From the NCBI GenBank assembly GCA_963780895.1, contig CAWAEG010000007.1, positions 1 through 64,000 on the forward strand: a stretch of 64,000 nt of DNA. The letters are read 5' to 3'. The notes under the pieces are model-generated. The model was not told the origin of the DNA and did not search any database. It saw only the letters and a list, made by a program, of their open reading frames with translations. Of this stretch, positions 35,148-43,040 are shown one piece after another (the stretch's first letter is position 1; each line of letters starts with the position of its first letter). The position numbers were made by a program, and so were the translations under genes. Source of the stretch: DASQFI01 sp963780895. GTDB taxonomy: Bacteria > Acidobacteriota > Vicinamibacteria > Vicinamibacterales > SCN-69-37.

Positions 35148-36101
35148 TCACTTTCTTCGAACCAGACTCCAATCGGCGATTTGGTCCAGCCGTCCGCCAA
35201 GACCCACCGTCGCGAGCGCGCGCTTCGCGCGCTCGACACAGCCGGCCGCCAGCCGGCGCGACTCGTCGATGCCGAACAGCGCCGGGTACGTCGGTTTTCC
35301 CGCGGCGGCATCCTTGCCGGCACTCTTCCCAAGCGCCTCGTGTGAGCCCTCGACGTCCAGCAGATCGTCGACGATCTGAAAGGCGAGGCCGATTTCGCGC
35401 GCATAGTCGTCGATGGCCTGGACGACGTTGTCGCGGGCGCCGACGACGATCGCGCCAATCGTGGCCGATGCGCGGATGAGCGCTCCGGTCTTCCGCGCGT
35501 GCATGTCCTCGAGCCCGCTCGCGTCGAGAATCGGCGACGTCACCGATGGGACGCGGCCGGCGGCGGCGAGGTCGATCGCCTGTCCGCCCACCATCCCCGT
35601 CGCGCCTGCGGCGCGCGCGAGCACTTCGATGGCCCGCAGGCGTTGCTCAGGCGTCGCCGCCGGGCCCGCGTCGACCAGTGGCGATGGCGACTGGGCGAGC
35701 ACCGCGAACGCTTCGGTCAGGAGGCCGTCGCCCGCGAGAATCGCCGCGCCGTCGCCGAACACGACGTGCGTCGTCGGCCGCCCGCGGCGCAGGTGGTCGT
35801 CATCCATGGCGGGGAGATCGTCGTGAACGAGGGAATAGGAATGGATCATCTCCACGGCGCACGCCGCGGGGAGGGCGAGCGCCCGCGCGTCATCGGCCGG
35901 GAGATTCTGCAGCGCGCCGACGCGCTCGGCCACGGCCAGCGTGATGCACGGCCTCAACCGCTTGCCGCCGCCCATCAGCGAGTACCGCATCGCGTCGGCG
36001 ATGAGCGTCGGATATCGGCCGGTCGCGACGACCTGCTCGAGTGCAGGCTCGAGCGTCTGTCGCAGCTCGTCGAGATAGGCGGAGAGGCCCGGGCCGACCA
36101 C
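35148..36101 (-). CDS. ispA: Farnesyl/geranylgeranyl diphosphate synthase
   Basis: 317 aa trans-prenyltransferase that condenses IPP with allylic diphosphates in the isoprenoid pathway. Lys/Arg pocket GGGKRLRPC (45-53), first Asp-rich motif DDLPAMD (94-100, with two extra residues as in bacterial FPPS) and second motif FQIVDDLLD. Chain length (C15 or C20) cannot be called with certainty. It follows xseB by 5 bp. A conserved dxs neighbour is absent. Confidence 0.93.
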   Translation of the reverse strand: MVGPGLSAYLDELRQTLEPALEQVVATGRYPTLIADAMRYSLMGGGKRLRPCITLAVAERVGALQNLPADDARALALPAACAVEMIHSYSLVHDDLPAMDDDHLRRGRPTTHVVFGDGAAILAGDGLLTEAFAVLAQSPSPLVDAGPAATPEQRLRAIEVLARAAGATGMVGGQAIDLAAAGRVPSVTSPILDASGLEDMHARKTGALIRASATIGAIVVGARDNVVQAIDDYAREIGLAFQIVDDLLDVEGSHEALGKSAGKDAAAGKPTYPALFGIDESRRLAAGCVERAKRALATVGLGGRLDQIADWSLVRRK

Positions 36102-36106
36102 GCCGC

Positions 36107-36347
36107 CTACCGATCGGAGTCGTCAGCGTTGAGCAGGTGCGACGCGTCCTTGAGCTCGCCGCGCTCGGTGAGGATCTCGATCCGGCGCTGCGCGGCCCCG
36201 AGCTGATCGTGGCAGTACCCGCGAGAGCTCCACGCCCCGCTCGAACAAGGCGAGCGAGCGGTCGAGGGGGAGGTCGCCTTCCTCGAGCTGTTTGACGATC
36301 TTCTCGAGCTCGCCGATCGCCGATTCGAAGTCCTTGATGGTGCTCAT
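36107..36347 (-). CDS. xseB: Exodeoxyribonuclease VII small subunit, frameshifted
   Basis: Small chain that forms the XseA-XseB nuclease. FESAIGELEKIVKQLEEGDL and DRSLALFERGVELSR match XseB, then a CCC run at 36218-36220 (plus strand) shifts the frame. Dropping one base gives YCHDQLGAAQRRIEILTERG and a tail ending DDSDR with stop at 36107-36109, about 79 aa, the usual size. Overlaps xseA by 4 bp. The frameshift is probably a consensus error. Confidence 0.8.
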
Positions 36348-37741
36348 GTCCGGGGTTTGTCGACCGTCGCTTCGACGCGACAGGCCAGCTCGCCTTCGGC
36401 GAGCGTCACGCGCACGGCCTCACCGGGCGCGACCGCGCGCGCCGATCGAATGATACTCGTCCGGCTCTCGTTCCAACAGACGGCGTAGCCGCGCCCGAGC
36501 ACCGCGAGCGGGCTCATCGCATCGAGCTGTGCCGCGAGCGCCTGCACCCGCGCCTGCCAGGCGAGCCGACGGGCGGTGACGAGCGTCCGGAGCCGGCCGT
36601 CCGCACGCACGATGCGGGTCGTGAGGTCAGCCGTCACACGGCGGAGGTCCCGGCGCTCCAGCCGGCGTCGAAGTCCGTCGAACCGTTGCGCCTGCCGGCC
36701 GAGACGGTCACGCATGGCGTGGCCCAGCCGCAGCAGGAGCTCCTGACGGTCGCGTTCGCGCATGACGACCCGGACCGGCCACTGGCGGAGCCGGATGCCG
36801 AGGCGATCCGCCTGCTGGCGCCGGCGTTCGGCGCCATAGCGAAGCACCTGCACGAGCCGTGCGCTTGCGCGCTCGATGCGCCCGCGAAAGTTGTCGGCGC
36901 GATCGACGACGAGCTCGGCGGCGTTCGACGGCGTCGCCGCGCGCACGTCGGCGACGAAGTCCGCGATGGTGAAGTCCACTTCGTGTCCGACCGCCGAGAT
37001 CACGGGCACCGGACACGCGGCAATCGCGCGGGCCAGACCCTCGTCGTTGAACGCCCACAAGTCTTCTGCCGAGCCGCCACCCCGCCCGAGGATCACCACG
37101 TCCACCCCGGTGACGCGGACGACGATCCGGAGCGCGCGAATCAGGTCGGAGGCGGCGCCGTCGCCCTGTACGCGCGCGGGGCGGATCACGATGCGCGCGG
37201 TCGGGTGCCGGTGGCAGAGGACACGCACGATATCCCGGACGGCCGCGCCGTCGAGCGACGTCACGACGCCGATGCGCCGGGGAAAGACGGGCAGCGGCCG
37301 TTTCTTTGCCGCGTCGAACAGCCCTTCGGCCTGAAGCTTCCGTTTGAGCTGGTCGAACGCGGCCTGGAGCGCGCCGAGCCCGTGCGGCTGGAGCGCGTCC
37401 ACGATCAGCTGGTACTCGCCCTTGACCTCGTAGACGCTGATGCGGCCGAACGCGATCACGCGCATGCCGTCTTCCGGGCGGAACTTCAGCTGTCGCGCGG
37501 TCATCCGGAAGACCACGGCGCGGATCTGCGCGTAGTCATCCTTCAGCGTGAAGTAGACGTGCCCCGAGCTCCACTGACGGCAGTTCGAGATTTCGCCTTC
37601 GACCGCGAGACCGGTGAACGTTTGCTCGACGGTGCTCTTCAGACGCGCCGAAAGCTCGCTGACCGAAACCGGGCGCGCGGGGGCGGCCGGCGTGTCCTCG
37701 ATCGGAATGTCGTCGAACGGGAGGTCGAGCCAGTCTTCCAT
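36344..37741 (-). CDS. xseA: Exodeoxyribonuclease VII large subunit
   Basis: 465 aa. N-terminal OB fold (VEGEISNCRQWSSGHVYFTL), then the catalytic domain with RIGVVTSLDGAAVRDI, VVILGRGGGSAEDLWAFND and PVISAVGHEVDFTIADFVAD, and a long C-terminal coiled coil. Degrades single-stranded DNA from both ends in repair. ATG 37741 (MEDWLDLPF) is preferred over 37771 because it begins 4 bp after the ymdB stop. Downstream xseB overlaps. Confidence 0.95.
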   Translation of the reverse strand: MEDWLDLPFDDIPIEDTPAAPARPVSVSELSARLKSTVEQTFTGLAVEGEISNCRQWSSGHVYFTLKDDYAQIRAVVFRMTARQLKFRPEDGMRVIAFGRISVYEVKGEYQLIVDALQPHGLGALQAAFDQLKRKLQAEGLFDAAKKRPLPVFPRRIGVVTSLDGAAVRDIVRVLCHRHPTARIVIRPARVQGDGAASDLIRALRIVVRVTGVDVVILGRGGGSAEDLWAFNDEGLARAIAACPVPVISAVGHEVDFTIADFVADVRAATPSNAAELVVDRADNFRGRIERASARLVQVLRYGAERRRQQADRLGIRLRQWPVRVVMRERDRQELLLRLGHAMRDRLGRQAQRFDGLRRRLERRDLRRVTADLTTRIVRADGRLRTLVTARRLAWQARVQALAAQLDAMSPLAVLGRGYAVCWNESRTSIIRSARAVAPGEAVRVTLAEGELACRVEATVDKPRT

Positions 37742-37745
37742 GCGA

Positions 37746-38570
37746 TCAGCGCGCCGCAACCGGCATCGCAACCAGGGCCTCGATGTCCTGTGAGGAGAGG
37801 CTCACGCGGCCGATCGCCTTCGCGCGGCCGGTCATCTCGTCCGCCTCGATGATCACCGCATTCAACCGCGGATTTTCCGTGGCCGTCTCGAAGCGTTGGG
37901 GCAGGGCCGTCAGGAACCGCTGCAGAATCGCCGATTTTTCGACGCCGATCACCGAGTCGTGTGGTCCGGTCATCCCGACGTCGGTGATGTAGGCGGTGCC
38001 TTGCGGCAGGACGCGCTCATCGGCCGTCTGTACGTGCGTGTGCGTACCCACCATCGCCGCGACGCGGCCGTCGAGATGCCAGCCCATGGCGATCTTCTCG
38101 GAGGTCGCCTCCGCATGGAAATCGACGAGCACCACCCGGGCCTCGGTCTTCACGGCCGCGATTTCGTCGAGCACGACGCGAAAAGGATCGTCGATGGCCG
38201 TCATGAACACACGGCCCATCACGTTGATGACCGCGACCGGGACGCCGTTACCGGCCGTGACCACCGAGACGCCGCGGCCCGGCGCGCCGGGAGGAAAATT
38301 CGCGGGCCGGATCAGGCGCGGCTGCTCGGCGAAGTACGGAAAGATCTCTTTCTTGTCCCACGTGTGATTGCCGCCGGTCATCACGTGAATGCCGTACGAG
38401 AGAAAGTCGTCGGCGATCTCCGGGGTCACCCCGAACCCGGCAGCGGCATTCTCGACGTTGGCGACGACGAGATCGATGTGGTGGTGCGAGACGAGCGCCG
38501 CCAGGCCGCGCCGCACGAGCTCGCGACCCGGACGTCCGACGATGTCTCCGATGAAGAGGAGCCGCGTCAT
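37746..38570 (-). CDS. YmdB-family metallophosphoesterase
   Basis: 274 aa. LLFIGDIVGRPG, NVENAAAGFGVTP, GGNHTWDK, VDFHAEATSEK and GTHTHVQTADE form the dinuclear metal site of the TIGR00282/YmdB family, which includes 2',3'-cyclic-nucleotide phosphodiesterases tied to biofilm control in Bacillus. The cellular substrate here is unknown. ATG 38570 begins at the first strand and overlaps the upstream Hsp20-like gene by 4 bp; the longer frame to 39257 is not supported. Confidence 0.9.
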   Translation of the reverse strand: MTRLLFIGDIVGRPGRELVRRGLAALVSHHHIDLVVANVENAAAGFGVTPEIADDFLSYGIHVMTGGNHTWDKKEIFPYFAEQPRLIRPANFPPGAPGRGVSVVTAGNGVPVAVINVMGRVFMTAIDDPFRVVLDEIAAVKTEARVVLVDFHAEATSEKIAMGWHLDGRVAAMVGTHTHVQTADERVLPQGTAYITDVGMTGPHDSVIGVEKSAILQRFLTALPQRFETATENPRLNAVIIEADEMTGRAKAIGRVSLSSQDIEALVAMPVAAR

Positions 38571-39022
38571 CCGCGTTGAACCGCGATGACGACGACCTGG
38601 CCACGCCGCTCCTCGATGCGCGGCAGAATGACGCGCAATTGGCCCGCCGACGCGTGCGCGGTGGCGCGGCTCGCGTCGAACGCGCCGCCGATGCGCACGG
38701 CGCGCGCAAACCGCCCATAGCTCCGTTCGGCGAGATGGAATCTCGCGGTGGAGTCCGGCGGCCCGGCGATTTTGGCGCCGACCACGAGCAGCGTGCTGCG
38801 CCGGACGGCGACGCGAAGCGCGTCGGGCGACACGCCCGGAACATCGACGACCACCTCGACGGCCGACGCCGTTTCGAGCACGTCGAGCGGCGGCCGGCAC
38901 TCCGCGTTGATGGAGGAGGCGCCAGGCACCTCGCGGTCGAGTTCGAGCAGTAACTGCCGCGCGTCCTCGGCGAGGTCCGCGGCTCCTTGAGAAAGCGTAT
39001 CCGTCACGATGTCTCCGATCAT
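38567..39022 (-). CDS. Hsp20/alpha-crystallin-like protein
   Basis: 151 aa. PPLDVLETASAVEVVVDVPGVSPDALRV and FHLAERSYGRFARAVRIGG correspond to the alpha-crystallin domain; the C-terminal I-x-I anchor seen in classical sHSPs is not obvious. It is divergent from a canonical hsp20 (39294) and leads the ymdB-xseA-xseB-ispA run, overlapping ymdB by 4 bp. Likely a holdase chaperone, less conserved than its neighbour. Confidence 0.8.
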   Translation of the reverse strand: MIGDIVTDTLSQGAADLAEDARQLLLELDREVPGASSINAECRPPLDVLETASAVEVVVDVPGVSPDALRVAVRRSTLLVVGAKIAGPPDSTARFHLAERSYGRFARAVRIGGAFDASRATAHASAGQLRVILPRIEERRGQVVVIAVQRG

Positions 39023-39189
39023 TACATAGCCGTTGCAGAGGTGCGGCGAAGGCGTTCGTGAGAGTCCGGACTAGGGGCGAGGAGAGCAGAGCCGGAAGCA
39101 CAGGGCTCTCATCTAGCGCTTGTTGGCGGGACCTGGAATCTCCGCCGGTCCAACTGTGGGCTTTGCTGTGGGACATAATTTGAGTGTTA

Positions 39190-39236
39190 TATAATAAGAT
39201 AATATGTTTGACATACACTAAGTAATGGGTTATCCT
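39190..39236 (+). promoter_or_regulatory. Sigma-70-type promoters upstream of hsp20
   Basis: TTGACA (39208-39213), a 17-nt spacer and TATCCT (39231-39236) form a near-consensus promoter. A separate TATAAT lies at 39190-39195 without a clear -35. No CIRCE element was seen. The rest of the 39023-39293 spacer shows no gene. Confidence 0.6.
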
Positions 39237-39237
39237 G

Positions 39238-39284
39238 CTCCTGTCTTGGGGGCCCAAAGTTTGTGACAGAGGCCCCGTGAGGAG
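39238..39284 (+). promoter_or_regulatory. Candidate SD-occluding hairpin (thermometer-like) before hsp20
   Basis: GGGGCC (39249-39254) can pair with GGCCCC (39271-39276), ending 3 nt before the Shine-Dalgarno AGGAG (39280-39284). CTCCT (39238-39242) could also pair with AGGAG if transcription starts at the upstream TATAAT. The arrangement resembles ROSE-type elements but is not proven. Confidence 0.4.
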
Positions 39285-39293
39285 AAGAAGGCA

Positions 39294-39731
39294 ATGGCAT
39301 TGACCCGTTGGAGTCCGGTTCGTGATCTGGCCGCCATCGAGATCGACCGGCTGAACCGTATGTTCGAGGCGGCGTTTTCCGGGGAACCGCTGGCGAGCGG
39401 CGCGTGGGTGCCCGCCATCGACGTGTACGAGACGACCGAAAAAGACGTCATCGTCAAGGCCGATTTGCCGGCCTTGAAGCGCGAGGACATCAGGGTGACG
39501 TTCGAGAACAACATCCTCTCGATCGAGGGCGAGCGCAAGTTCGACTCAGATAGCGCGGAGGAGCATTACCACCGCATGGAACGTGGCTACGGAGCGTTCC
39601 GTCGCAGCTTCACGCTGCCGCCGACGGTGGACCCGAACCGCGTCGAGGCCACCTATCAGGACGGCGTCCTGACCGTGAAGCTGCCTCGCCGGGAAGAATC
39701 GCGTCCGCGGCAGATTCAAGTGAACGGCTAG
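39294..39731 (+). CDS. Small heat-shock protein Hsp20
   Basis: 145 aa, standard for class A sHSPs. WVPAIDVYETTEKDVIVKAD starts the alpha-crystallin domain, which ends in GVLTVKLPRREESRPRQIQV. ATP-independent holdase that keeps unfolding proteins soluble under stress. Its start is supported by AGGAG 9 nt upstream, behind a strong TTGACA-17-TATCCT promoter. Probably monocistronic. Confidence 0.93.
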   Translation: MALTRWSPVRDLAAIEIDRLNRMFEAAFSGEPLASGAWVPAIDVYETTEKDVIVKADLPALKREDIRVTFENNILSIEGERKFDSDSAEEHYHRMERGYGAFRRSFTLPPTVDPNRVEATYQDGVLTVKLPRREESRPRQIQVNG

Positions 39732-39847
39732 CTGTGATCCCAGGGGCCCGGACGGCCTGCGTCCGGCCCCTTTTTGCGCTTCGCTCGACATTCCGGCCCG
39801 GCGCTCTCGGTCGAAAAGGGCTGCGTGTTAATCTGTCCTCTTGAGCC

Positions 39848-40135
39848 ATGACCGACAACACAGTGGCGAACGACTCCCAGTCAGCGGACCAGTCGGGTGA
39901 GCCGGCGCCGGCCATCGACAGCCGGTTTCTTTTCGTGGACGTGGCCGCTCAGCGCGCCAATCAGCTTCGCCGGGGCGCGCGCATTCGCCTGACGGCCGCC
40001 GACGGCCGGCATCTCCCTCACAAGCTCGAGCGCGCGGCCATGGAAGAAGTGCGGCAGCAGCTCGTTCAGTACACGGTTCCCCGAGACGCCCGCCCCCAAA
40101 TAGGGAACTCCGGGCCTTCAGGTTCCGTCGATTAG
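39848..40135 (+). CDS. rpoZ: DNA-directed RNA polymerase omega subunit
   Basis: 95 aa. SRFLFVDVAAQRANQLRRGA and the downstream KLERAAMEEVRQQLVQY match the conserved omega core (xVxVAAxRARQLxxGA...AxxEVxxGKV), with a longer, low-complexity N-terminus. Omega assists beta' folding and ppGpp response. The usual gmk partner is absent; the downstream gene is a small membrane protein. Confidence 0.8.
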   Translation: MTDNTVANDSQSADQSGEPAPAIDSRFLFVDVAAQRANQLRRGARIRLTAADGRHLPHKLERAAMEEVRQQLVQYTVPRDARPQIGNSGPSGSVD

Positions 40136-40168
40136 TTCGGGTCCCTCACCGTCGGACCCCATCCGGTC

Positions 40169-40498
40169 ATGGGTCTCGGCACCCTCTTCGGGTTCGCGAT
40201 GGTCGGCGGGTTGTTCATCGCCGCCGCGGCGATCGGCTGGTTCATCCTCAAAGTCATCCTCGCGGTCATCCTGCTCCCGTTTCGCCTGCTGTTCTGGCTG
40301 GTCGCGCTCCCGCTTCTCCTGGTAAAGGCGGTTGTGCTGTCGATTGCGGGAGTGTTCGCCGGGTTGCTCTTCGCGATTGGCCTCGTGGCTGCGGCGCTCG
40401 GTCTCGTCGCCCTCATCGTGCCACTTCTGCCAATCGTCCTCGTCGTGCTGCTGACGGTGCTGATCGTGCGCTTGATGAAGCGGCCCGCTACCACGTAA
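40169..40498 (+). CDS. Small membrane protein, unknown
   Basis: 109 aa, nearly all hydrophobic: four helices separated by short basic loops (for example VILAVILLPFRLLFWLVALP and LGLVALIVPLLPIVLVVLLT). No motif or family recognised. It starts 33 bp after rpoZ. Likely integral to the inner membrane. Confidence 0.5.
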   Translation: MGLGTLFGFAMVGGLFIAAAAIGWFILKVILAVILLPFRLLFWLVALPLLLVKAVVLSIAGVFAGLLFAIGLVAAALGLVALIVPLLPIVLVVLLTVLIVRLMKRPATT

Positions 40499-40509
40499 CC
40501 TCCCGCTTC

Positions 40510-41238
40510 GTGTCCGGTTTCTTCGGCGCCCTCCTGCGCGTGCATCTGGTGTGCGCCGCGGCCGCCACGATGGCGTTCTGGCTCGCCGCCTTCTCGAGCA
40601 AGGGCAGCGATTTCCACCGCCGCACAGGCCGCCTGTTCTCACGGCTGATCTATTCGGCCGCGGTGACCGGTGGCGCGCTGGCGATCGCGCACCTGATCGC
40701 GCCGCTGGCCGTTCGGCCGCCCGATCCGCCACTCACGCCCGACGCCGCGCTTGCGGCCGCGCGTGCCACGCGCCAGACGATGTGGCTCGTGCTCTACGCG
40801 CTCGTCATCATCGTCACGCCCGTGCAGCACGGGCTGGCCGTCGTGGCGGCCGGCGCGCAGCCGATGCGCACCCGATCGCGGCTCCACGCCGTGCTCAACA
40901 CACTCGCCTTGCTCGGAAGCGTGGTCCTCGTGCCCGCGGCCGTCTCCTGGCAGCAGTTGACGTTTCTGATCGTCGCGCCGATCGGGTTCGTCGTCGGTCT
41001 CCGCAACCTGTCCTATGCGACTCAGCCGTTCGCGACGCCGGCGGCCTGGCAGAAGGAGCACCTGACGAGCCTGATCACCGCGGGCATCACGCTGCACACG
41101 GTGCTCCTCGTGTTCACGCTGTCACGCACGTTGGGCGTGACGCTTCATGGTTGGCGAGCCTTCGCGCCGTGGACCCTGCCAGCCCTGATCGGGCTGCCGA
41201 TCATTTTCTGGTTGAGGACCCGGTGGCGGGCGCGGTGA
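40510..41238 (+). CDS. Polytopic membrane protein, unknown
   Basis: 242 aa with about seven hydrophobic helices. FSSKGSDFHRRTGRLFSR after the first helix carries an HRxxGR-like feature seen in DUF2306-type membrane proteins; other His residues (near 120 and 195) might ligand a cofactor. Evidence for a family is weak. It follows the previous membrane gene by 11 bp and its last 38 bp overlap gatA on the other strand. Confidence 0.5.
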   Translation: MSGFFGALLRVHLVCAAAATMAFWLAAFSSKGSDFHRRTGRLFSRLIYSAAVTGGALAIAHLIAPLAVRPPDPPLTPDAALAAARATRQTMWLVLYALVIIVTPVQHGLAVVAAGAQPMRTRSRLHAVLNTLALLGSVVLVPAAVSWQQLTFLIVAPIGFVVGLRNLSYATQPFATPAAWQKEHLTSLITAGITLHTVLLVFTLSRTLGVTLHGWRAFAPWTLPALIGLPIIFWLRTRWRAR

Positions 41239-42685
41239 CCGCCGGATGCATCGTCGCCCAGGGCGTCGCCCGCTCGTAGGCGGCAGCGATCCGGAAGAGC
41301 GTCGCTTCATCCCAGGCGCGGCCCGTGAACTGAAGACCGATGGGGAGCCGGGTACCCGTCAATCCGCACGGCACGCTGATCGCGGGCAGTCCGGCCAGCG
41401 GCGCGCTCACGGTGAAGACGTCGGCGAGATACATCTGCAGGGGATCGTCGATCCGCTCGCCGATCGGAAACGCGGGCGTTGGACTGGTCGGGGTCGCCAC
41501 GACGTCCACGTCTTCGAATGCGCGCTCGAAGTCGCGGCGGATCAACGTGCGCACCTGCTGCGCCTTGAGGTAGTAGGCGTCGTAGTAGCCTGCGCTCAAC
41601 ACGTAGGTGCCGAGCATGACTCGACGTTTGACCTCCGCTCCGAAACCGGCGCTGCGCGTCCGGTCGTACATGTCGCTGAGCGACGACGGGTCGGTCGCCC
41701 GGATGCCGTAGCGCACGCCGTCGTAGCGCGCGAGGTTGGAGCTCGCCTCTGCCGTGCCGACGAGGTAGTACACCGGAATCGCGTGCGGGCTGTTCGGCAA
41801 CTCGATGGTCCGGATGCTCGCGCCGAGGGTTTCGAGCATCGCCAGGCTCTCCTCGAAGCGCGCCCGGACTTCGTCGTCGAGTCCCTCGGCGAGCAGGTGC
41901 CGCGGGACGCCCACCCTGAGTCCGCGGGCGTCGTCCGACAGGCTCCGGGAAAACGCGGGAACCTGCTGGTCCGCCGCGGTGGAGTCGCGCGGATCGGCCC
42001 CGCTCAGCACGTCCATCGTGAGAGCCGCATCGGCGACCGAGCGGCTGAAAGGACCGATCTGATCCAGCGAGGAGGCAAAGGCGACGAGCCCGTACCGTGA
42101 CACGCGGCCGTACGTGGGTTTGAGTCCGACGATGCCGCAGAGGGCGGCGGGCTGGCGGATGGATCCACCGGTGTCCGATCCGAGCGCCAGGGGCGTCATG
42201 CCCGCGGCGACGGCGACCGCCGAACCGCCACTCGAGCCGCCCGGAATGCGATCGGTCGCCCACGGGTTGCGCGATGGACCAAACGCGCAGTGCTCCGTGG
42301 ACGAGCCCATGGCGAACTCATCGCAGACGGTCTTGCCGACGATAACCGCGCCCGCCTGTTCCAGTTTCCGCACCACGGTTGCGTCGAACGGCGAGACATA
42401 GTTCTCGAGCACGCGGGAACCCGCGGTGGTCCGCATGCCCCGGACGGCGATGTTGTCCTTGAGCGCAACCGGCACGCCGTGCAGCGGCCCGGCCGGGGTC
42501 CCGGCGGCGTCGAGCGCCCGGGCGCGGGTGATGGCGCGCTCGGCATCGACGAGCAGGAATGCGTGCAGGATCGGATCGAGCGCCGTGATGCGATCGAGTG
42601 TGTGGCGCACGGCGGATTCGGCCGAGAGCTCGCCGCGAACGATCGCGTCGCGCAGCGCGACGGCCGTCATGAACGGATCGGCCAT
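41201..42685 (-). CDS. gatA: Asp/Glu-tRNA amidotransferase subunit A
   Basis: 494 aa amidase-signature enzyme. Catalytic Lys in GVPVALKDNI, GGSSGGSAVAVAAG and SDTGGSIRQPAALCG complete the Ser-cisSer-Lys triad. With GatB and GatC it transamidates mischarged Glu-tRNA-Gln / Asp-tRNA-Asn. gatC lies directly upstream; gatB is not in the window. Its 3' end overlaps a convergent gene by 38 bp. Confidence 0.95.
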   Translation of the reverse strand: MADPFMTAVALRDAIVRGELSAESAVRHTLDRITALDPILHAFLLVDAERAITRARALDAAGTPAGPLHGVPVALKDNIAVRGMRTTAGSRVLENYVSPFDATVVRKLEQAGAVIVGKTVCDEFAMGSSTEHCAFGPSRNPWATDRIPGGSSGGSAVAVAAGMTPLALGSDTGGSIRQPAALCGIVGLKPTYGRVSRYGLVAFASSLDQIGPFSRSVADAALTMDVLSGADPRDSTAADQQVPAFSRSLSDDARGLRVGVPRHLLAEGLDDEVRARFEESLAMLETLGASIRTIELPNSPHAIPVYYLVGTAEASSNLARYDGVRYGIRATDPSSLSDMYDRTRSAGFGAEVKRRVMLGTYVLSAGYYDAYYLKAQQVRTLIRRDFERAFEDVDVVATPTSPTPAFPIGERIDDPLQMYLADVFTVSAPLAGLPAISVPCGLTGTRLPIGLQFTGRAWDEATLFRIAAAYERATPWATMHPAVTAPATGSSTRK

Positions 42686-42691
42686 GACCGT

Positions 42692-42988
42692 CTACAACAC
42701 CTTCGGCACCTTCAGCAGACCGGTGTCGGTCGAAGCCGAGGGCGCGCCGCGGAGGATGTCATCGCGATCGAGCGACGGACCGGGCTCGTCGTCGCGCCAG
42801 ACCGATCCGGTCGCGATCGCGTGCGACGTCGGCGGGACGCCCGCCGTATCCACGCGCTGCACCGCCTCCGCGTACTCCAGAATTCTCGTGAGCTGCGTCG
42901 TGAAGAGCGTGACTTCCGCATCGGACAGCGACAGCCGCGCCAGGTCGGCGATCCGCGCCACTTCGTCGCGCGTGAGCGTCGATGCCAT
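42692..42988 (-). CDS. gatC: Asp/Glu-tRNA amidotransferase subunit C
   Basis: 98 aa. LTRDEVARIADLARLSLSDA and the following FTTQLTRILEYAEAVQRVDT with the C-terminal LLKVPKVL match GatC, which stabilises GatA. 6 bp precede gatA. TAGCAT lies 9 nt before the ATG and there is no Shine-Dalgarno sequence. Confidence 0.95.
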   Translation of the reverse strand: MASTLTRDEVARIADLARLSLSDAEVTLFTTQLTRILEYAEAVQRVDTAGVPPTSHAIATGSVWRDDEPGPSLDRDDILRGAPSASTDTGLLKVPKVL

Positions 42989-42997
42989 GACATGGGG

Positions 42998-43003
42998 ATG
43001 CTA
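42998..43003 (-). promoter_or_regulatory. TANNNT box before gatC
   Basis: TAGCAT on the minus strand, 9 nt before ATG 42988. Confidence 0.35.
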
Positions 43004-43040
43004 GCATGGTCAGGTTGTGTGAACAGTTGAGGACCCTGCA

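Noticed and set aside
38571..39257. N-terminal extension of ymdB
   Set aside because: Lies in another frame of the Hsp20-like gene and the promoter spacer.
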